Notes: a model not told the origin generated them from the sequence alone. A stretch of DNA of 36,010 nt from Pseudomonadota bacterium (GCA_021849905.1 JAJZSG010000003.1:1-36010), one strand, 5' to 3'; counted from the first letter of the stretch, positions 25,895-35,677 are shown. Program-made: numbers and translations.

Positions 25895-27256
25895 CTAAAC
25901 AGTACGCCACGTGCTTCCTTCAGGGCCATCTTCTATCTCAATCCCTTGAGCCAAAAGCTCGGCTCTTATTTTATCCGCTAAAGCCCAATCACGTTCCAAA
26001 CGCGCTTGAACACGCGCGGCTACTTGTTGATTAATAACATCAACATCAAGCGATTGAGAGCCAGATTGCAAAAAAGATTCTGGCACTTCGTTTAGTAGAC
26101 CCAGTATTGAACCCAAATACTTAAGCGTTGCCGCCAATTCAGGTGACTTGTTTTTATTAAGCTCATGACTTAATTGAAACATAACGGACAAGGCAATAGG
26201 GGTATTAAAATCATCATTCATGGCCGCATTAAATTGAGCTAACCAATCGGCATTAATCGGATAATTTGTATTCAAATCAAACCCTTTAATCGACTGATAC
26301 AGTCGGGTTAAAGCCTTTGCGGCATTTTCTAGCGTATCAACAGAATAATTTAACGGGCTTCGATAATGACTGCTTAATAAAAAGTAACGCACAATTTCAG
26401 GCTGATGTTGTTTTAATACGTCCTCAATAGTAAAAAAATTGCCGGTTGATTTGGACATTTTTTCATTATTAATTTGCAACATACCCACATGTAACCAATA
26501 ATTGGCAAAGGATTTACCGGTTGCCGCCTCGCTTTGAGCAATTTCATTTTCATGATGAGGAAATTGCAAATCAAGCCCACCACCATGAATGTCAAACTGC
26601 TCGCCCAACTCATTCATGGCCATAGCAGAACACTCAATATGCCAACCAGGACGCCCCTCGCCCCAGGGCGATTGCCAACCGAGCTCACAAGGCTTCGCTA
26701 TTTTCCACAACACAAAGTCTGATGGTGAGCGCTTTTCTTTCACCACCTCAATTCGCGCTCCTGCCTCTAACCCCTCAATGTCTTTATTGGATAATTTACC
26801 ATAATCAGAAAAGCGCGCGACTTCAAAATACACATCACCATTGTCACCCACATACGCATAATCACGTTCGATTAAACGTTTGATCAAACGGATGATATGA
26901 TCAATATGATTTGTTGCGCGTGGCTCAACATCCGGAGGTAAAACATAAAGTGCTTTTGCATCATCCTGCATGGTTTTGATGTTATGAGTTGTTAGCTCGT
27001 CAATAGAAATGCCTTGCACATGAGCACGAGCAATAATTTTATCATCCACGTCCGTAATATTACGAACATAAGTGACATCAAAACCTTGTTGTCGTAAAAA
27101 CCGGACAATCACATCAAAAGACACCATGGAGCGCGCATGGCCTAAATGACAACGATCATAAACCGTCATTCCACAGGCATATAATCCAATCTTACCCGGT
27201 GTTATCGGTGTAAAAGGCTCTTTTTTTCGTGTTAAGGAATTATAAATGTTAAGCAT
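25895..27256 (-). CDS. cysS: Cysteinyl-tRNA synthetase
   Basis: Class I aminoacyl-tRNA synthetase charging tRNA-Cys. It has the zinc ligand C28, the HIGH-type motif HLGH at 37-40, the WHIECSAM and [15 protein letters not shown] zinc/cysteine-binding segments in mid-sequence, and the KMSKS motif in EKMSKSTGN around 265. The 453-residue length is normal. The ATG directly follows the glnS stop (TAAATG), so the two synthetases are cotranscribed. Confidence 0.97.
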   Translation of the reverse strand: MLNIYNSLTRKKEPFTPITPGKIGLYACGMTVYDRCHLGHARSMVSFDVIVRFLRQQGFDVTYVRNITDVDDKIIARAHVQGISIDELTTHNIKTMQDDAKALYVLPPDVEPRATNHIDHIIRLIKRLIERDYAYVGDNGDVYFEVARFSDYGKLSNKDIEGLEAGARIEVVKEKRSPSDFVLWKIAKPCELGWQSPWGEGRPGWHIECSAMAMNELGEQFDIHGGGLDLQFPHHENEIAQSEAATGKSFANYWLHVGMLQINNEKMSKSTGNFFTIEDVLKQHQPEIVRYFLLSSHYRSPLNYSVDTLENAAKALTRLYQSIKGFDLNTNYPINADWLAQFNAAMNDDFNTPIALSVMFQLSHELNKNKSPELAATLKYLGSILGLLNEVPESFLQSGSQSLDVDVINQQVAARVQARLERDWALADKIRAELLAQGIEIEDGPEGSTWRTV

Positions 27257-28912
27257 TTAATCCACCTTTGCCCATGTATCCTTTAAATCAACCACTCGAT
27301 GAAAGGCGCGAACCTTGCCATTCGTGACTTGATTCACGCAATAATATCCCAATCGCTCAAATTGAAACACCTCACCCGATGATGCGTTTGCCATTGCGGG
27401 TTCACATAAGCCCTGTTGGACCGCTAAGGAGTCTGCGTTTAAAAACTGCAAAAAATCATCTTCGCGAGCTGGATTGGCATCATGGAATAATCGGTCATAT
27501 TGATAAATCGTCACAGGATGCGTATGAGCTGCCGATACCCAATGAATAACACCTTTTACTTTTCTATCTTCGGGATTTTTACCCAAGGTGTTTTCATCAT
27601 AGGTGCAATGCAACTCAACCACCTCACCCTGCTCATCACGAATCACATCCGTACAGCAAATCACATAAGCATGGCGTAGTCGAACTTCCGTACCAGGGGA
27701 CAATCGAAAATATTTTTTCGGTGGGTCTTGCATAAAATCGCTACGTTCAATAAACAACTCACGAGAAAATGGCAATACGCGACGGCCTGAATCCGGATCT
27801 TGTGAATTAAAAGGAACATCAAGCTCCTGAACTTGATGTTCAGGATAATTCACAATCACGATTTTTAAAGGATCTAACACGCACAAGGCGCGTTTAGCTG
27901 ATGCGTTTAACACATCTCGCACGCAAGCTTCAAAAATAGACATATCAATCACTGAATCACTTCGTGAAATGCCAATGATTTCGCAGAAATTACGAATAGC
28001 TTCGGGCGGATAACCCCGTTTACGCATGCCTGAAAGCGTCGGTAATCGGGGATCATCCCAGCCGGTGACTATCTTTTTTTCAACCAATTCACGAAGTTTG
28101 CGTTTACTGGTTATGGTATGCGATAGATTTAAGCGCGCAAATTCTGTTTGCACGGGTCTTGCGGTTACCGGCACATGGTCAATCAACCAGTCGTATAAAG
28201 GACGATGATCTTGAAATTCCAAGGTACACAGTGAGTGGGTAATGTTTTCTAGCGCATCTGAAATCGGATGGGCATAATCATACATCGGATAAATACACCA
28301 ATCTGTTCCGGTTCGCTGATGGGCAACATGTCGAATTCGATATAAAACCGGGTCTCGCATGTTAATATTGCCCGAGCGCATATCAATACGGGCTCGTAAC
28401 ACGTGCAAGCCATCAGGAAACTCCCCCGCTTTCATCCGTGCAAATAAATCCAAATTTTCATCCATGCTGCGATTGCGATAAGGACTTTCACGGCCTGGCT
28501 CTTGTAGGGTGCCTCGATATTCGCGAATCTCATCCATGGTTAAACTATCCACATACGCCAAATTTTGCTTGATCAAGTGAACAGCGAAGTCATAGAGTGC
28601 TTGATAATAATCCGATGAATGCGTGATATCACACCAGGAAAAGCCTAACCAGCGAACATCTGCTATAATGGCCTGGACATACTCATCCTCTTCTTTCGTT
28701 GGGTTGGTATCGTCAAAACGTAAATAACAGCGACCCAAAAACTCTTCCGCCAAACCAAAATTCAAACAAATCGATTTTGCATGACCAATATGCAAATAGC
28801 CATTAGGCTCCGGTGGAAAGCGCGTCACAAGGCCTTGATGTTTACCGGTATTCAAATCATCGTTAATCAATTGTCTGATAAAGTGCATCCGTTTTTCATT
28901 ACTTTCTTTCAT
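27257..28912 (-). CDS. glnS: Glutaminyl-tRNA synthetase
   Basis: Class I synthetase charging tRNA-Gln. It has TRFPPEPNGYLHIGHAKS (HIGH motif at about 41-44) and FDDTNPTKE, YDYAHPISD, LEFQDHRPLYDW. The KMSKS-type loop reads TSKRKLRELV, and the C-terminal anticodon-binding beta barrels follow. The start at 28912 (551 residues) is preferred: AGGA lies 8 bases upstream and the ATG is one base beyond the truA stop; an ATG six codons earlier would overlap truA. GlnS of this type is characteristic of gammaproteobacteria and eukaryotes. Confidence 0.97.
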   Translation of the reverse strand: MKESNEKRMHFIRQLINDDLNTGKHQGLVTRFPPEPNGYLHIGHAKSICLNFGLAEEFLGRCYLRFDDTNPTKEEDEYVQAIIADVRWLGFSWCDITHSSDYYQALYDFAVHLIKQNLAYVDSLTMDEIREYRGTLQEPGRESPYRNRSMDENLDLFARMKAGEFPDGLHVLRARIDMRSGNINMRDPVLYRIRHVAHQRTGTDWCIYPMYDYAHPISDALENITHSLCTLEFQDHRPLYDWLIDHVPVTARPVQTEFARLNLSHTITSKRKLRELVEKKIVTGWDDPRLPTLSGMRKRGYPPEAIRNFCEIIGISRSDSVIDMSIFEACVRDVLNASAKRALCVLDPLKIVIVNYPEHQVQELDVPFNSQDPDSGRRVLPFSRELFIERSDFMQDPPKKYFRLSPGTEVRLRHAYVICCTDVIRDEQGEVVELHCTYDENTLGKNPEDRKVKGVIHWVSAAHTHPVTIYQYDRLFHDANPAREDDFLQFLNADSLAVQQGLCEPAMANASSGEVFQFERLGYYCVNQVTNGKVRAFHRVVDLKDTWAKVD

Positions 28913-28913
28913 A

Positions 28914-29711
28914 TCATTGTCCTGGAACATCTAAAAAAAATGGCAAACTTGTCATGCTATGCAACACACCAAAGTCTTCTGGATAGGTTACAGCCATTAA
29001 ATACAAACCGTAAGGAGGTGCTGTTTCAGCGCCTAATCGTCGGTCTTTTGCTAACAAAACATCATGAACCCAAGCCAGTGGTTTTCGACCTGAACCAACT
29101 GCCATAAGAACACCCGCTATATTTCTAACCATGTGGTGCAAAAAGGCATTCGCGGTGATGTCGATAATAAGCATATCACCTCGACGCGTTACTTGAAGAT
29201 GGTGAATGCGACGCATGGGAGTTTTAGACTGACATTCAACCGAGCGAAAAGAAGTAAAATCATGCTCACCAATCAAAAATTGACAAGCCTCTTGCATCAC
29301 CCGATGGTCAAGTTGGCGGTATTGCCAGGTGACGTTACCGCGCATCAAAGCAGGTCTGACTGGCGTATTATGAATTACATATTGATATCGTCTAGACAGC
29401 GCCGAAAAACGAGCATGAAAATCGTCTGGCATTTCTCTGGCCCATTTCACACATACATCTTTTGGCAGAAAAGAATTCGCGCCATGAATCCAGGCACGAC
29501 TTGCACGTTCTTTTTCAGAATCAAAGTGAATAATCTGACTGGTTGCATGCACACCCGTATCTGTTCTTCCCGCACAAACAACGCTAACCTCTTGGGACGC
29601 AACCTGACTGATTGCATACTCTAATACATTCTGAACGGTTCGCAATCCCGTTTGGGATTGCCAGCCATGAAACTGGCTGCCATCGTATTCAACCATTAAG
29701 GCAACACGCAT
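28914..29711 (-). CDS. truA: tRNA pseudouridine(38-40) synthase TruA
   Basis: Converts uridines 38-40 of the tRNA anticodon arm to pseudouridine. The 265-residue protein shows MVEYDGSQFHGWQSQ at the N-terminus, the catalytic motif GRTDTGVHA with D51, and SRRYQYVIHN, GEHDFTSFR and FLHHMVRNIAGVL further on. It is the first gene of the truA-glnS-cysS unit; all three act on tRNA. Confidence 0.97.
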   Translation of the reverse strand: MRVALMVEYDGSQFHGWQSQTGLRTVQNVLEYAISQVASQEVSVVCAGRTDTGVHATSQIIHFDSEKERASRAWIHGANSFLPKDVCVKWAREMPDDFHARFSALSRRYQYVIHNTPVRPALMRGNVTWQYRQLDHRVMQEACQFLIGEHDFTSFRSVECQSKTPMRRIHHLQVTRRGDMLIIDITANAFLHHMVRNIAGVLMAVGSGRKPLAWVHDVLLAKDRRLGAETAPPYGLYLMAVTYPEDFGVLHSMTSLPFFLDVPGQ

Positions 29712-29762
29712 TCGTCATTCCAAATCAAAAAGGTTCAATGTATAACACCATGCTCAATTTGT

Positions 29763-30299
29763 CTAGGCAATAAAAAGATACCGACAGATGAAAACCGCCG
29801 CTACAATGCCGGCTAGATCCGCCAAAAGTCCTGCCGGAATCGCATGACGAGTTCGCTTTATGTTAACTGCACCAAAGTAGACCGCAATCACATAAAACGT
29901 GGTTTCCGTACTACCCATCATCGTTGCTGCCGTTTTAGAAATAAATGAGTCACCACCGTGTTGATGAATCAACTCGGCCATCATGCCTAATGACGCATTC
30001 CCCGAAAAAGGACGAATCAAGGCTAGCGGAAGCAAATCCGGCGGCATACCGATAAAAGAGAGTAGTGGCGCCAATTCAGTATTTAATAAATCAAAAAAAC
30101 CAGATGCCCGTAACATCCCAATCGCAACCATCATGGCAATGAGATAAGGGATTAAACTGATGCTCGTTTCAAATCCAAGCTTTGCACCATCGATAAACGC
30201 ATCAAACACATTAATTTTTTTAACAGCACCGTACAATGGTATACCAACGATGAATAACAGGAAAAGCACGTTTGATAATTGATTTGCAAAATGACTCAT
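29763..30299 (-). CDS. SpmB-like nucleoside-recognition (Gate) domain membrane protein
   Basis: The 178-residue polytopic protein resembles SpmB: GAKLGFETSISLIPYLIAMMVAIGMLRASG, then PLALIRPFSGNASLGMMAELI and TAATMMGSTETTFYVIAVYFGAV. In Bacillus the SpmA/SpmB pair acts in spore-core dehydration. In non-sporulating Gram-negatives the pair is common with no firmly known substrate. Its ATG overlaps the spmA-like stop (ATGA). Confidence 0.82.
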   Translation of the reverse strand: MSHFANQLSNVLFLLFIVGIPLYGAVKKINVFDAFIDGAKLGFETSISLIPYLIAMMVAIGMLRASGFFDLLNTELAPLLSFIGMPPDLLPLALIRPFSGNASLGMMAELIHQHGGDSFISKTAATMMGSTETTFYVIAVYFGAVNIKRTRHAIPAGLLADLAGIVAAVFICRYLFIA

Positions 30300-30901
30300 A
30301 AATTGCCTGCACGCTTGATCTGATATATCGGCAATTTAGCCAAAAACGTCACGGAGATAATCGCAACAGCGGTCGACACGCTCGTTGCCACCAATGAACT
30401 GAAAATAACACTACTGGGATTCAAGCTACCATTTGCAGCCAAATAGGCAATAGCTGTTGCCGGAATCAATTGTACACTGGACGTATTAATCGCTAAAAAC
30501 GTACACATTGCATTACTGGCTACATGCGCGTGCGCATTTAGGCGCTGCAATTCTTTCATGGCCTGTAATCCAAAGGGCGTTGCTGCATTGGCCAATCCCA
30601 GCATATTGGCGGAAATATTCAAGATCATCGCCCCCATGGCAGGGTCATCAACCGGCACGTCTGGAAATAAACGGTGCATGATGGGTTGCAACCATCGAGC
30701 AAGACGATTAACCAAACCCGATGTTTGAGCAATGCCCATAATGCCTAACCACAAAGACATGATGGCCGTTAAACCCAATGCCACATCAAAACCCAATTTA
30801 GCAGAATCCGTTACGGCATGAACTACCTTATCAAGACGCCCTTCAATGACACCGACGACCACCGCAAGGCACATCATGGTTAACCAGATCGCATTTAGCA
30901 T
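30296..30901 (-). CDS. SpmA-like nucleoside-recognition (Gate) domain membrane protein
   Basis: The 201-residue membrane protein shows the SpmA features DSAKLGFDVALGLTAIMSLWLGIM, then NISANMLGLANAATPFGLQAMKEL, and MCTFLAINTSSVQLIPATAIA. AGGA precedes the ATG. It is translationally coupled to the SpmB-like gene; together they probably form one inner-membrane complex. The two are sometimes fused in other bacteria. No sporulation context is present here. Confidence 0.82.
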   Translation of the reverse strand: MLNAIWLTMMCLAVVVGVIEGRLDKVVHAVTDSAKLGFDVALGLTAIMSLWLGIMGIAQTSGLVNRLARWLQPIMHRLFPDVPVDDPAMGAMILNISANMLGLANAATPFGLQAMKELQRLNAHAHVASNAMCTFLAINTSSVQLIPATAIAYLAANGSLNPSSVIFSSLVATSVSTAVAIISVTFLAKLPIYQIKRAGNL

Positions 30902-31013
30902 AAAAAAATCCTGATTTTGAGGTGATTTGTTACACGAAAATAGCGCGCTTATTGTTCATTTTCCAAAACACACGTAAAATAAAAAAGTTCTCTAATTAGA
31001 AAAGATCATACGC

Positions 31014-31970
31014 ATGCCACGCTTGCTTAGAAAACTCATTGTCCCTTGCACGTTGGTTATAATCTCATTCCATGCTATAGCTGACAAGTTTTCTCAAGAA
31101 CAACAAGCCGATATCGCGATTAAACAACTTTATCGTACGCTCCACAGTAAACCACAATCTAATTTACCCTCACGCATTGACGCCATCAGCACCACCTTCT
31201 TGGAAAAACCCTATCTAAAAGGCGCGTTAGGCGAAGGTGCAAAAAGTGATTATGACAATTTACCGTTGTATCGTATCGATGCATTTGATTGCGAAACGTT
31301 TGTAGATACCGTTCTAGCATTAACACTGGCCGATAATCTCAAAAATTTCAAACAGTATATAAACAAAGTACGTTACAAAAAAGGGCATGTGTCTTTTATC
31401 AATCGTAATCATTTTACATGCCTGGATTGGAATCAAAATAATCAGCAACAAGGATTTATCAAAGACATCACATCAACGATAAAAGATAAAAAAGGACGCT
31501 CTGTATCGAAAACGGCAGCCACACTGATTGATAAACCATCATTTTATCGTCATTTAACACCATCAATCATCCGAGTCCAACCCTTAAATACTAAGGATAA
31601 AGATCGGCGATTAATTGCTCTCAAGCAACAAGGCAAGCATCTACCGCGTCAACTCTCTCGAATACCCTATATTCCCTTAACTGCTTTGTTTGATGAAAAC
31701 GGCAAAGCGAATCGTGAGTTATTCAATCAAATTCCTGATGGCTCGATTATTGAAATTGTTCGCCCCAACTGGGATTTACACAAACAAATAGGCACTCATC
31801 TAAACGTGTCTCACTTGGGATTTGCAATACGTCATCAAGACACACTTATATTCAGAGCGGCTACCTCAACAAATAAAAAAATAGTAGATTGCCCTTTGAT
31901 TGATTATTTACGTGAAACACGCAAAAGTCCAACAATCAAAGGCATTAATATCCAAATAATTTCAAAGTAA
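31014..31970 (+). CDS. Secreted DUF1460-family NlpC/P60-like hydrolase
   Basis: The 318-residue protein has a signal peptide (about 1-23, cleavage near AIA-D). Its hydrolase core places the catalytic Cys at C93 in FDCETFVDTV and the His at H267 in NVSHLGFAIRH, followed by FRAATS. This is the DUF1460 pattern, annotated in some genomes as N-acetylmuramoyl-L-alanine amidase-like. By analogy it acts on peptidoglycan or muropeptides in the periplasm. The gene stands alone, divergent from the SpmA-like gene and convergent with the PP2C-like gene (22 bases between). Confidence 0.82.
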   Translation: MPRLLRKLIVPCTLVIISFHAIADKFSQEQQADIAIKQLYRTLHSKPQSNLPSRIDAISTTFLEKPYLKGALGEGAKSDYDNLPLYRIDAFDCETFVDTVLALTLADNLKNFKQYINKVRYKKGHVSFINRNHFTCLDWNQNNQQQGFIKDITSTIKDKKGRSVSKTAATLIDKPSFYRHLTPSIIRVQPLNTKDKDRRLIALKQQGKHLPRQLSRIPYIPLTALFDENGKANRELFNQIPDGSIIEIVRPNWDLHKQIGTHLNVSHLGFAIRHQDTLIFRAATSTNKKIVDCPLIDYLRETRKSPTIKGINIQIISK

Positions 31971-31992
31971 TTTGTACTCTTTTTGAAGTCAA

Positions 31993-34900
31993 TCAACCTA
32001 TCCCTGGACCCTTAGTTGGTGGTGTTTCTTGTTGAGGAGGGACACTGTCCTGCCTCGCTGATTGATAAAATCCAACCCTGCTAGACGGTGATGACATACT
32101 CTTTTTGTAGACATCATAGGTTAACTGTTCAAGCGATTTGTTCGTTTTAGTCCTGATATCATCAGGATACTGTGTTACTAACGTCTTCCAACTTCGTTCT
32201 AGTCGTCTTAACGCTGAAGGGGATTGTGCTGCCAGAATGTTATTGAGCGTCCCAAAACCTTGGTTAGTGTATAGATTAACCAGCCATTCACGAAATGCTA
32301 TCCGCTCTTCGTTATTTAAACGATCATATTGATTGCGTTGTGCTGCCTCAAGCCGACTTTGATCGATCAATACATCGGTAATAGTCTTAGCGACCTCGGT
32401 CGCAATCAACCCACCATCGGGCCCGTGTCCATCGTAGACACCAAACAGCCTCATATTGGCTGTTGGCTCAAGGGTGGTCAAGATAAGGGTTGTATCATCG
32501 TAAGTAGTAGGATCATTCTGTGCCGCATTCAGCAATAATTCAGCCACTTCGGTTTCTGTTTTATTTTCGAGATTAAGCGTTTTTAATAATTTTAACAATC
32601 CCTGTTCCTGTGCAATTTTTTCATCAGTGCTCGTTGCAAAATTTGAACCAAATTGATCCGTAAATCCATTCGAACAAACTAACAATTGCAGCTTAGCAGA
32701 ATCACTAAATGCATTAAGATCCAATACGTCAATACTGGGTTCTGCAATCACTCCCCTATGGTTATTATCTCCAATTGCACGAGAAACTGCTAATTGTCCA
32801 TTAACTCGTCCATTCATTATAAAACCATCACTGGCTTCAATTCGAGACCGCTCTTCTGACCAGGCCGGTTTATGGGTTACTTGATTAAGGCGAGTCACTG
32901 TCATCACCTCACCATCTTGATTATACGCAATCAGAAACGAGGATGCATCAGCCAGAGTGGCCGTGAATAATTGATTATTGACCAATAAATTCGTTGCGGC
33001 CGTTGTACCGCCAGAGTAGAGGATTGGATTAAATCGCAGGTCTAATTGATGATAAGTACTTGCTAAAATTTGAACATAATTGGCTTGATCAGCAAAGTGT
33101 GTGTTATTTTGACCGTAAATTTCTTCATGACCCAACTCGACCAACATGGCCGAGTCCTGATTACCCACCTCACGTCCATCCGAGTTTTGAAAATTCGCTA
33201 TTGAACCGTGAGGGAATTCAATATATTGGGGTGTAATTGTCGAAAAACTTGCGTCTAATCCAGTCCAATTCTTCCAAGGACTTGATAAGGTCATGCCAAG
33301 TTGATTGGTCGGAATCTTCATCGTTAAATCAATGTTGGACTGATTTTTTACTGTATCTTCTATTTGTCCAATTAGCCCGGTCATATATGTTAACTGTTGA
33401 AAAATAGGTACAAATTTAGATCGAATTTCTGTCTTAATTCGAGGAATATAACGAGGATGGGTGATGAATATGTTTAAAACTCTTTCAGACAAAATTTTTC
33501 GTAACAGTTCAAATTGCTTTTTGTACTGAGTAAATTCATTCGAATCAAGCTGCTGTAAAAAAGCATCAAATGCATAGAGAGCTTTTGGATAATTATCCCA
33601 GTCAATTCCACAGATAAGAGCATCCGCGTCCGCTGCGTCGGTATCAGGAAATAAACGTATCAAATCCGCACAGGCATTCGCTAACCCAGGTAGCGTTGTT
33701 GGCAAATGAGTTAATATTTGCGTTAAAATTTGAGGTAAAGCATTGGACTGAGCTGCTTTAACCACTTCAGGTTGAATTTGAAGCGGTAGTTTATCGTCGT
33801 CTCTATGGCGTTGAGGATCTATTCCTAATAGGGCATTCTGACTATGCTGCGCATTCGTTTCCGCCTTTGCTGGAACGACAGAATCAGGGATCGTTTGTAC
33901 AGGAGGAGACACTATAGGTTGCGGTGAATGTGTCAAACGCTGCAATGCTCGATATGAGTTGATATCATCATGACCAGGGTATCGGCTCACTATCACGTTC
34001 ATGCTATTGTTCAGTCGATGTAAAGCCGCGGGGGACTGAGCTGCCAGAATTTGATTAAGTGTGGTAAAGCCTTCATTTTTATGTAGATTAACCAGCCATT
34101 CACGAAAGGCCAATCGCTCCTCGTTATTTAACTCATCATATTGATGAGATTGTGCAGCCTCAAGTCGACTTTGATTGACAAATACGTCTGCAATGGAAGT
34201 GGCAACCTCGGTCGCAATCAACCCGCCATCGTGTCCATGTCCATCATACACACCAACCAGCATCGTACTGGCTGAAGGATTAAGGGGGGTTACTACCAAG
34301 GTGGTATCATCCCCAGTTCTAGGATTATTTTGTGTGGCGTTCATCAGTAACTGAGCCACTTCAGTTTCGGTTTTATTTTCGAGGTTAAATGTCTTCAATA
34401 ATTCCGACAAGCCCTGTTCTTGAGCCGCTTTTTCATCACTGCTCGTTGCAAAATTTGAACCAAATTGATCCGTAAATCCATCCGAACAAACAAGCAGTTG
34501 AAGTTTAGCAGAATCGCCAAATTCAGCCAGATCCAACACATCAATACTTGGCTCCGCAATGACGTCTCTCTGATCGTTATCCCCAATTGCACGCGAAACC
34601 GCTAATTGCCCGTTAACTCTGCCATTTCTTATAAAACCACCATTTGCCTCGATCCGATTGCGCTCTTCTGACCACGTAGGCTTATGTGTGACCTCATTCA
34701 AACGCTTAACCCTCATCACCTGACCCGCATTATCGTATGCGACAAGAAATGAGGCGGCATCGGCGAGAGTAGCCGTAAATAGTTGGTTATTGACCAGTAA
34801 ATTGGTTGCGGCCGTTGTACCGCCAGAAAAAAGGTGTTGATCAAATCGCCTGTCTAACTGACGATAAGTGTTCGCTAAAATTTTCCCAAAATCGGCTCGA

Positions 34901-35586
34901 TTAGAAAATTGTGTATTTTTTTGGCTATAGATCGCCTCATCACTGAGTGCCATTAACACAGCCGCATCTTGGTTCTCGCCTTTGCGTCCATCCCTGTTTT
35001 GAAAATTTGCTATGGTACCGTAAGAACATTCGATACATTGCAGCACTTTGATTGAAGAACTAGCATTAAATCCAGTCCAGTTATCCAAAAGGCCTGATAA
35101 ACTAGTGTCGAGCTGACTGATAGGAACGTTTGTGGGTAAATCAATAGTAGATCTATTTTTTACCGCGTCTTCAATTTGTCCAATCAAACCGGTTGTGTGG
35201 GTTGCTTGTTGAAAAATAGGTGCAAATTCCGAGCGAATTTCTTTTTGAATTCGAGGAATAAAACGAGGATTGTTGATGTACAGAGGCAAAACTCCATTGT
35301 CGAAGATTTTACGTAACAGTTCGAATTGATTTTTATATTGATTAAATTCATCCGAATCAAGCTGCTGTAAAAAAGCATAAAATGCAAATAATTGTTTAGG
35401 TCTATTCTCCCAGTTTACCCCTCTGGTAAGAGCCTCGATATCTCCCTCATAAGTTTCAGGCAATAGGCGCATTAAATCCGCACAACCCTTCATCAGTTTA
35501 GCTAGGTTTACAGGTGGGTTTAAAAGATTTTCTAACAAACGATTAATTTGTATGGGAATAGCAGAAAGTTCATTTGCCTGTTTCAT
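31993..35586 (-). CDS. Tandem PP2C-like phosphatase with relocated DGHG motif
   Basis: A 1197-residue protein of two homologous halves (about 15-545 and 615-1150, offset 604 residues) joined by a Pro/Gln-rich linker. Each half has a helical N-terminal region of about 170 residues and then PP2C motifs. In half 1 these are ENQD (204-207), SGGTTA (254-259), HKP, GRVNGQLAVSRAIGD (322-336), CSDG (367-370), DDTT (426-429) and YDGHG (447-451). In half 2 they are GNQD (808-811), SGGTTA (858-863), CSNG (971-974), DDTT (1030-1033) and YDGHG (1051-1055). In ordinary PP2C the DGHG strand follows the first acidic motif; here it comes last. Half 2 has Asn973 where a metal-binding Asp is expected. No signal peptide is seen. 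The ATG at 35586 is preferred to an in-frame TTG at 35610, which would be almost leaderless. Eukaryote-like Ser/Thr phosphatase activity is inferred; a secreted effector role is possible but untested. Confidence 0.8.
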   Translation of the reverse strand: MKQANELSAIPIQINRLLENLLNPPVNLAKLMKGCADLMRLLPETYEGDIEALTRGVNWENRPKQLFAFYAFLQQLDSDEFNQYKNQFELLRKIFDNGVLPLYINNPRFIPRIQKEIRSEFAPIFQQATHTTGLIGQIEDAVKNRSTIDLPTNVPISQLDTSLSGLLDNWTGFNASSSIKVLQCIECSYGTIANFQNRDGRKGENQDAAVLMALSDEAIYSQKNTQFSNRADFGKILANTYRQLDRRFDQHLFSGGTTAATNLLVNNQLFTATLADAASFLVAYDNAGQVMRVKRLNEVTHKPTWSEERNRIEANGGFIRNGRVNGQLAVSRAIGDNDQRDVIAEPSIDVLDLAEFGDSAKLQLLVCSDGFTDQFGSNFATSSDEKAAQEQGLSELLKTFNLENKTETEVAQLLMNATQNNPRTGDDTTLVVTPLNPSASTMLVGVYDGHGHDGGLIATEVATSIADVFVNQSRLEAAQSHQYDELNNEERLAFREWLVNLHKNEGFTTLNQILAAQSPAALHRLNNSMNVIVSRYPGHDDINSYRALQRLTHSPQPIVSPPVQTIPDSVVPAKAETNAQHSQNALLGIDPQRHRDDDKLPLQIQPEVVKAAQSNALPQILTQILTHLPTTLPGLANACADLIRLFPDTDAADADALICGIDWDNYPKALYAFDAFLQQLDSNEFTQYKKQFELLRKILSERVLNIFITHPRYIPRIKTEIRSKFVPIFQQLTYMTGLIGQIEDTVKNQSNIDLTMKIPTNQLGMTLSSPWKNWTGLDASFSTITPQYIEFPHGSIANFQNSDGREVGNQDSAMLVELGHEEIYGQNNTHFADQANYVQILASTYHQLDLRFNPILYSGGTTAATNLLVNNQLFTATLADASSFLIAYNQDGEVMTVTRLNQVTHKPAWSEERSRIEASDGFIMNGRVNGQLAVSRAIGDNNHRGVIAEPSIDVLDLNAFSDSAKLQLLVCSNGFTDQFGSNFATSTDEKIAQEQGLLKLLKTLNLENKTETEVAELLLNAAQNDPTTYDDTTLILTTLEPTANMRLFGVYDGHGPDGGLIATEVAKTITDVLIDQSRLEAAQRNQYDRLNNEERIAFREWLVNLYTNQGFGTLNNILAAQSPSALRRLERSWKTLVTQYPDDIRTKTNKSLEQLTYDVYKKSMSSPSSRVGFYQSARQDSVPPQQETPPTKGPGIG

Positions 35587-35619
35587 TTTAAAATCCAATA
35601 AATAATTCAAATTGCTTCA

Positions 35620-35649
35620 ATTATAGACTTTAAGTGATAAAAATACCAA
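35620..35649 (-). promoter_or_regulatory. Possible promoter of the tandem PP2C-like gene
   Basis: On the minus strand TTGGTA (35649-35644) and TATAAT (35625-35620) are 18 bases apart. Transcription would start near 35613, which makes the in-frame TTG at 35610 nearly leaderless and favours the ATG at 35586. Confidence 0.4.
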
Positions 35650-35677
35650 ATAAATCTCATAAACAAAAATTTAGCAT

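Noticed and set aside
29133-29624. A 163-codon plus-strand open frame inside truA
   Set aside because: It is fully antisense to a well-conserved gene, has no ribosome-binding site and no family resemblance.
31993-35586. Possible assembly duplication in the tandem PP2C-like gene
   Set aside because: The halves differ at many residues along their length and are joined by a unique linker, so this is a genuine diverged duplication, not a copied contig segment.
31993-35586. Simple circular permutation of PP2C
   Set aside because: A cyclic shift would keep the first acidic motif next to DGHG; here the first motif stays N-terminal and only DGHG moves, so relocation describes it better.
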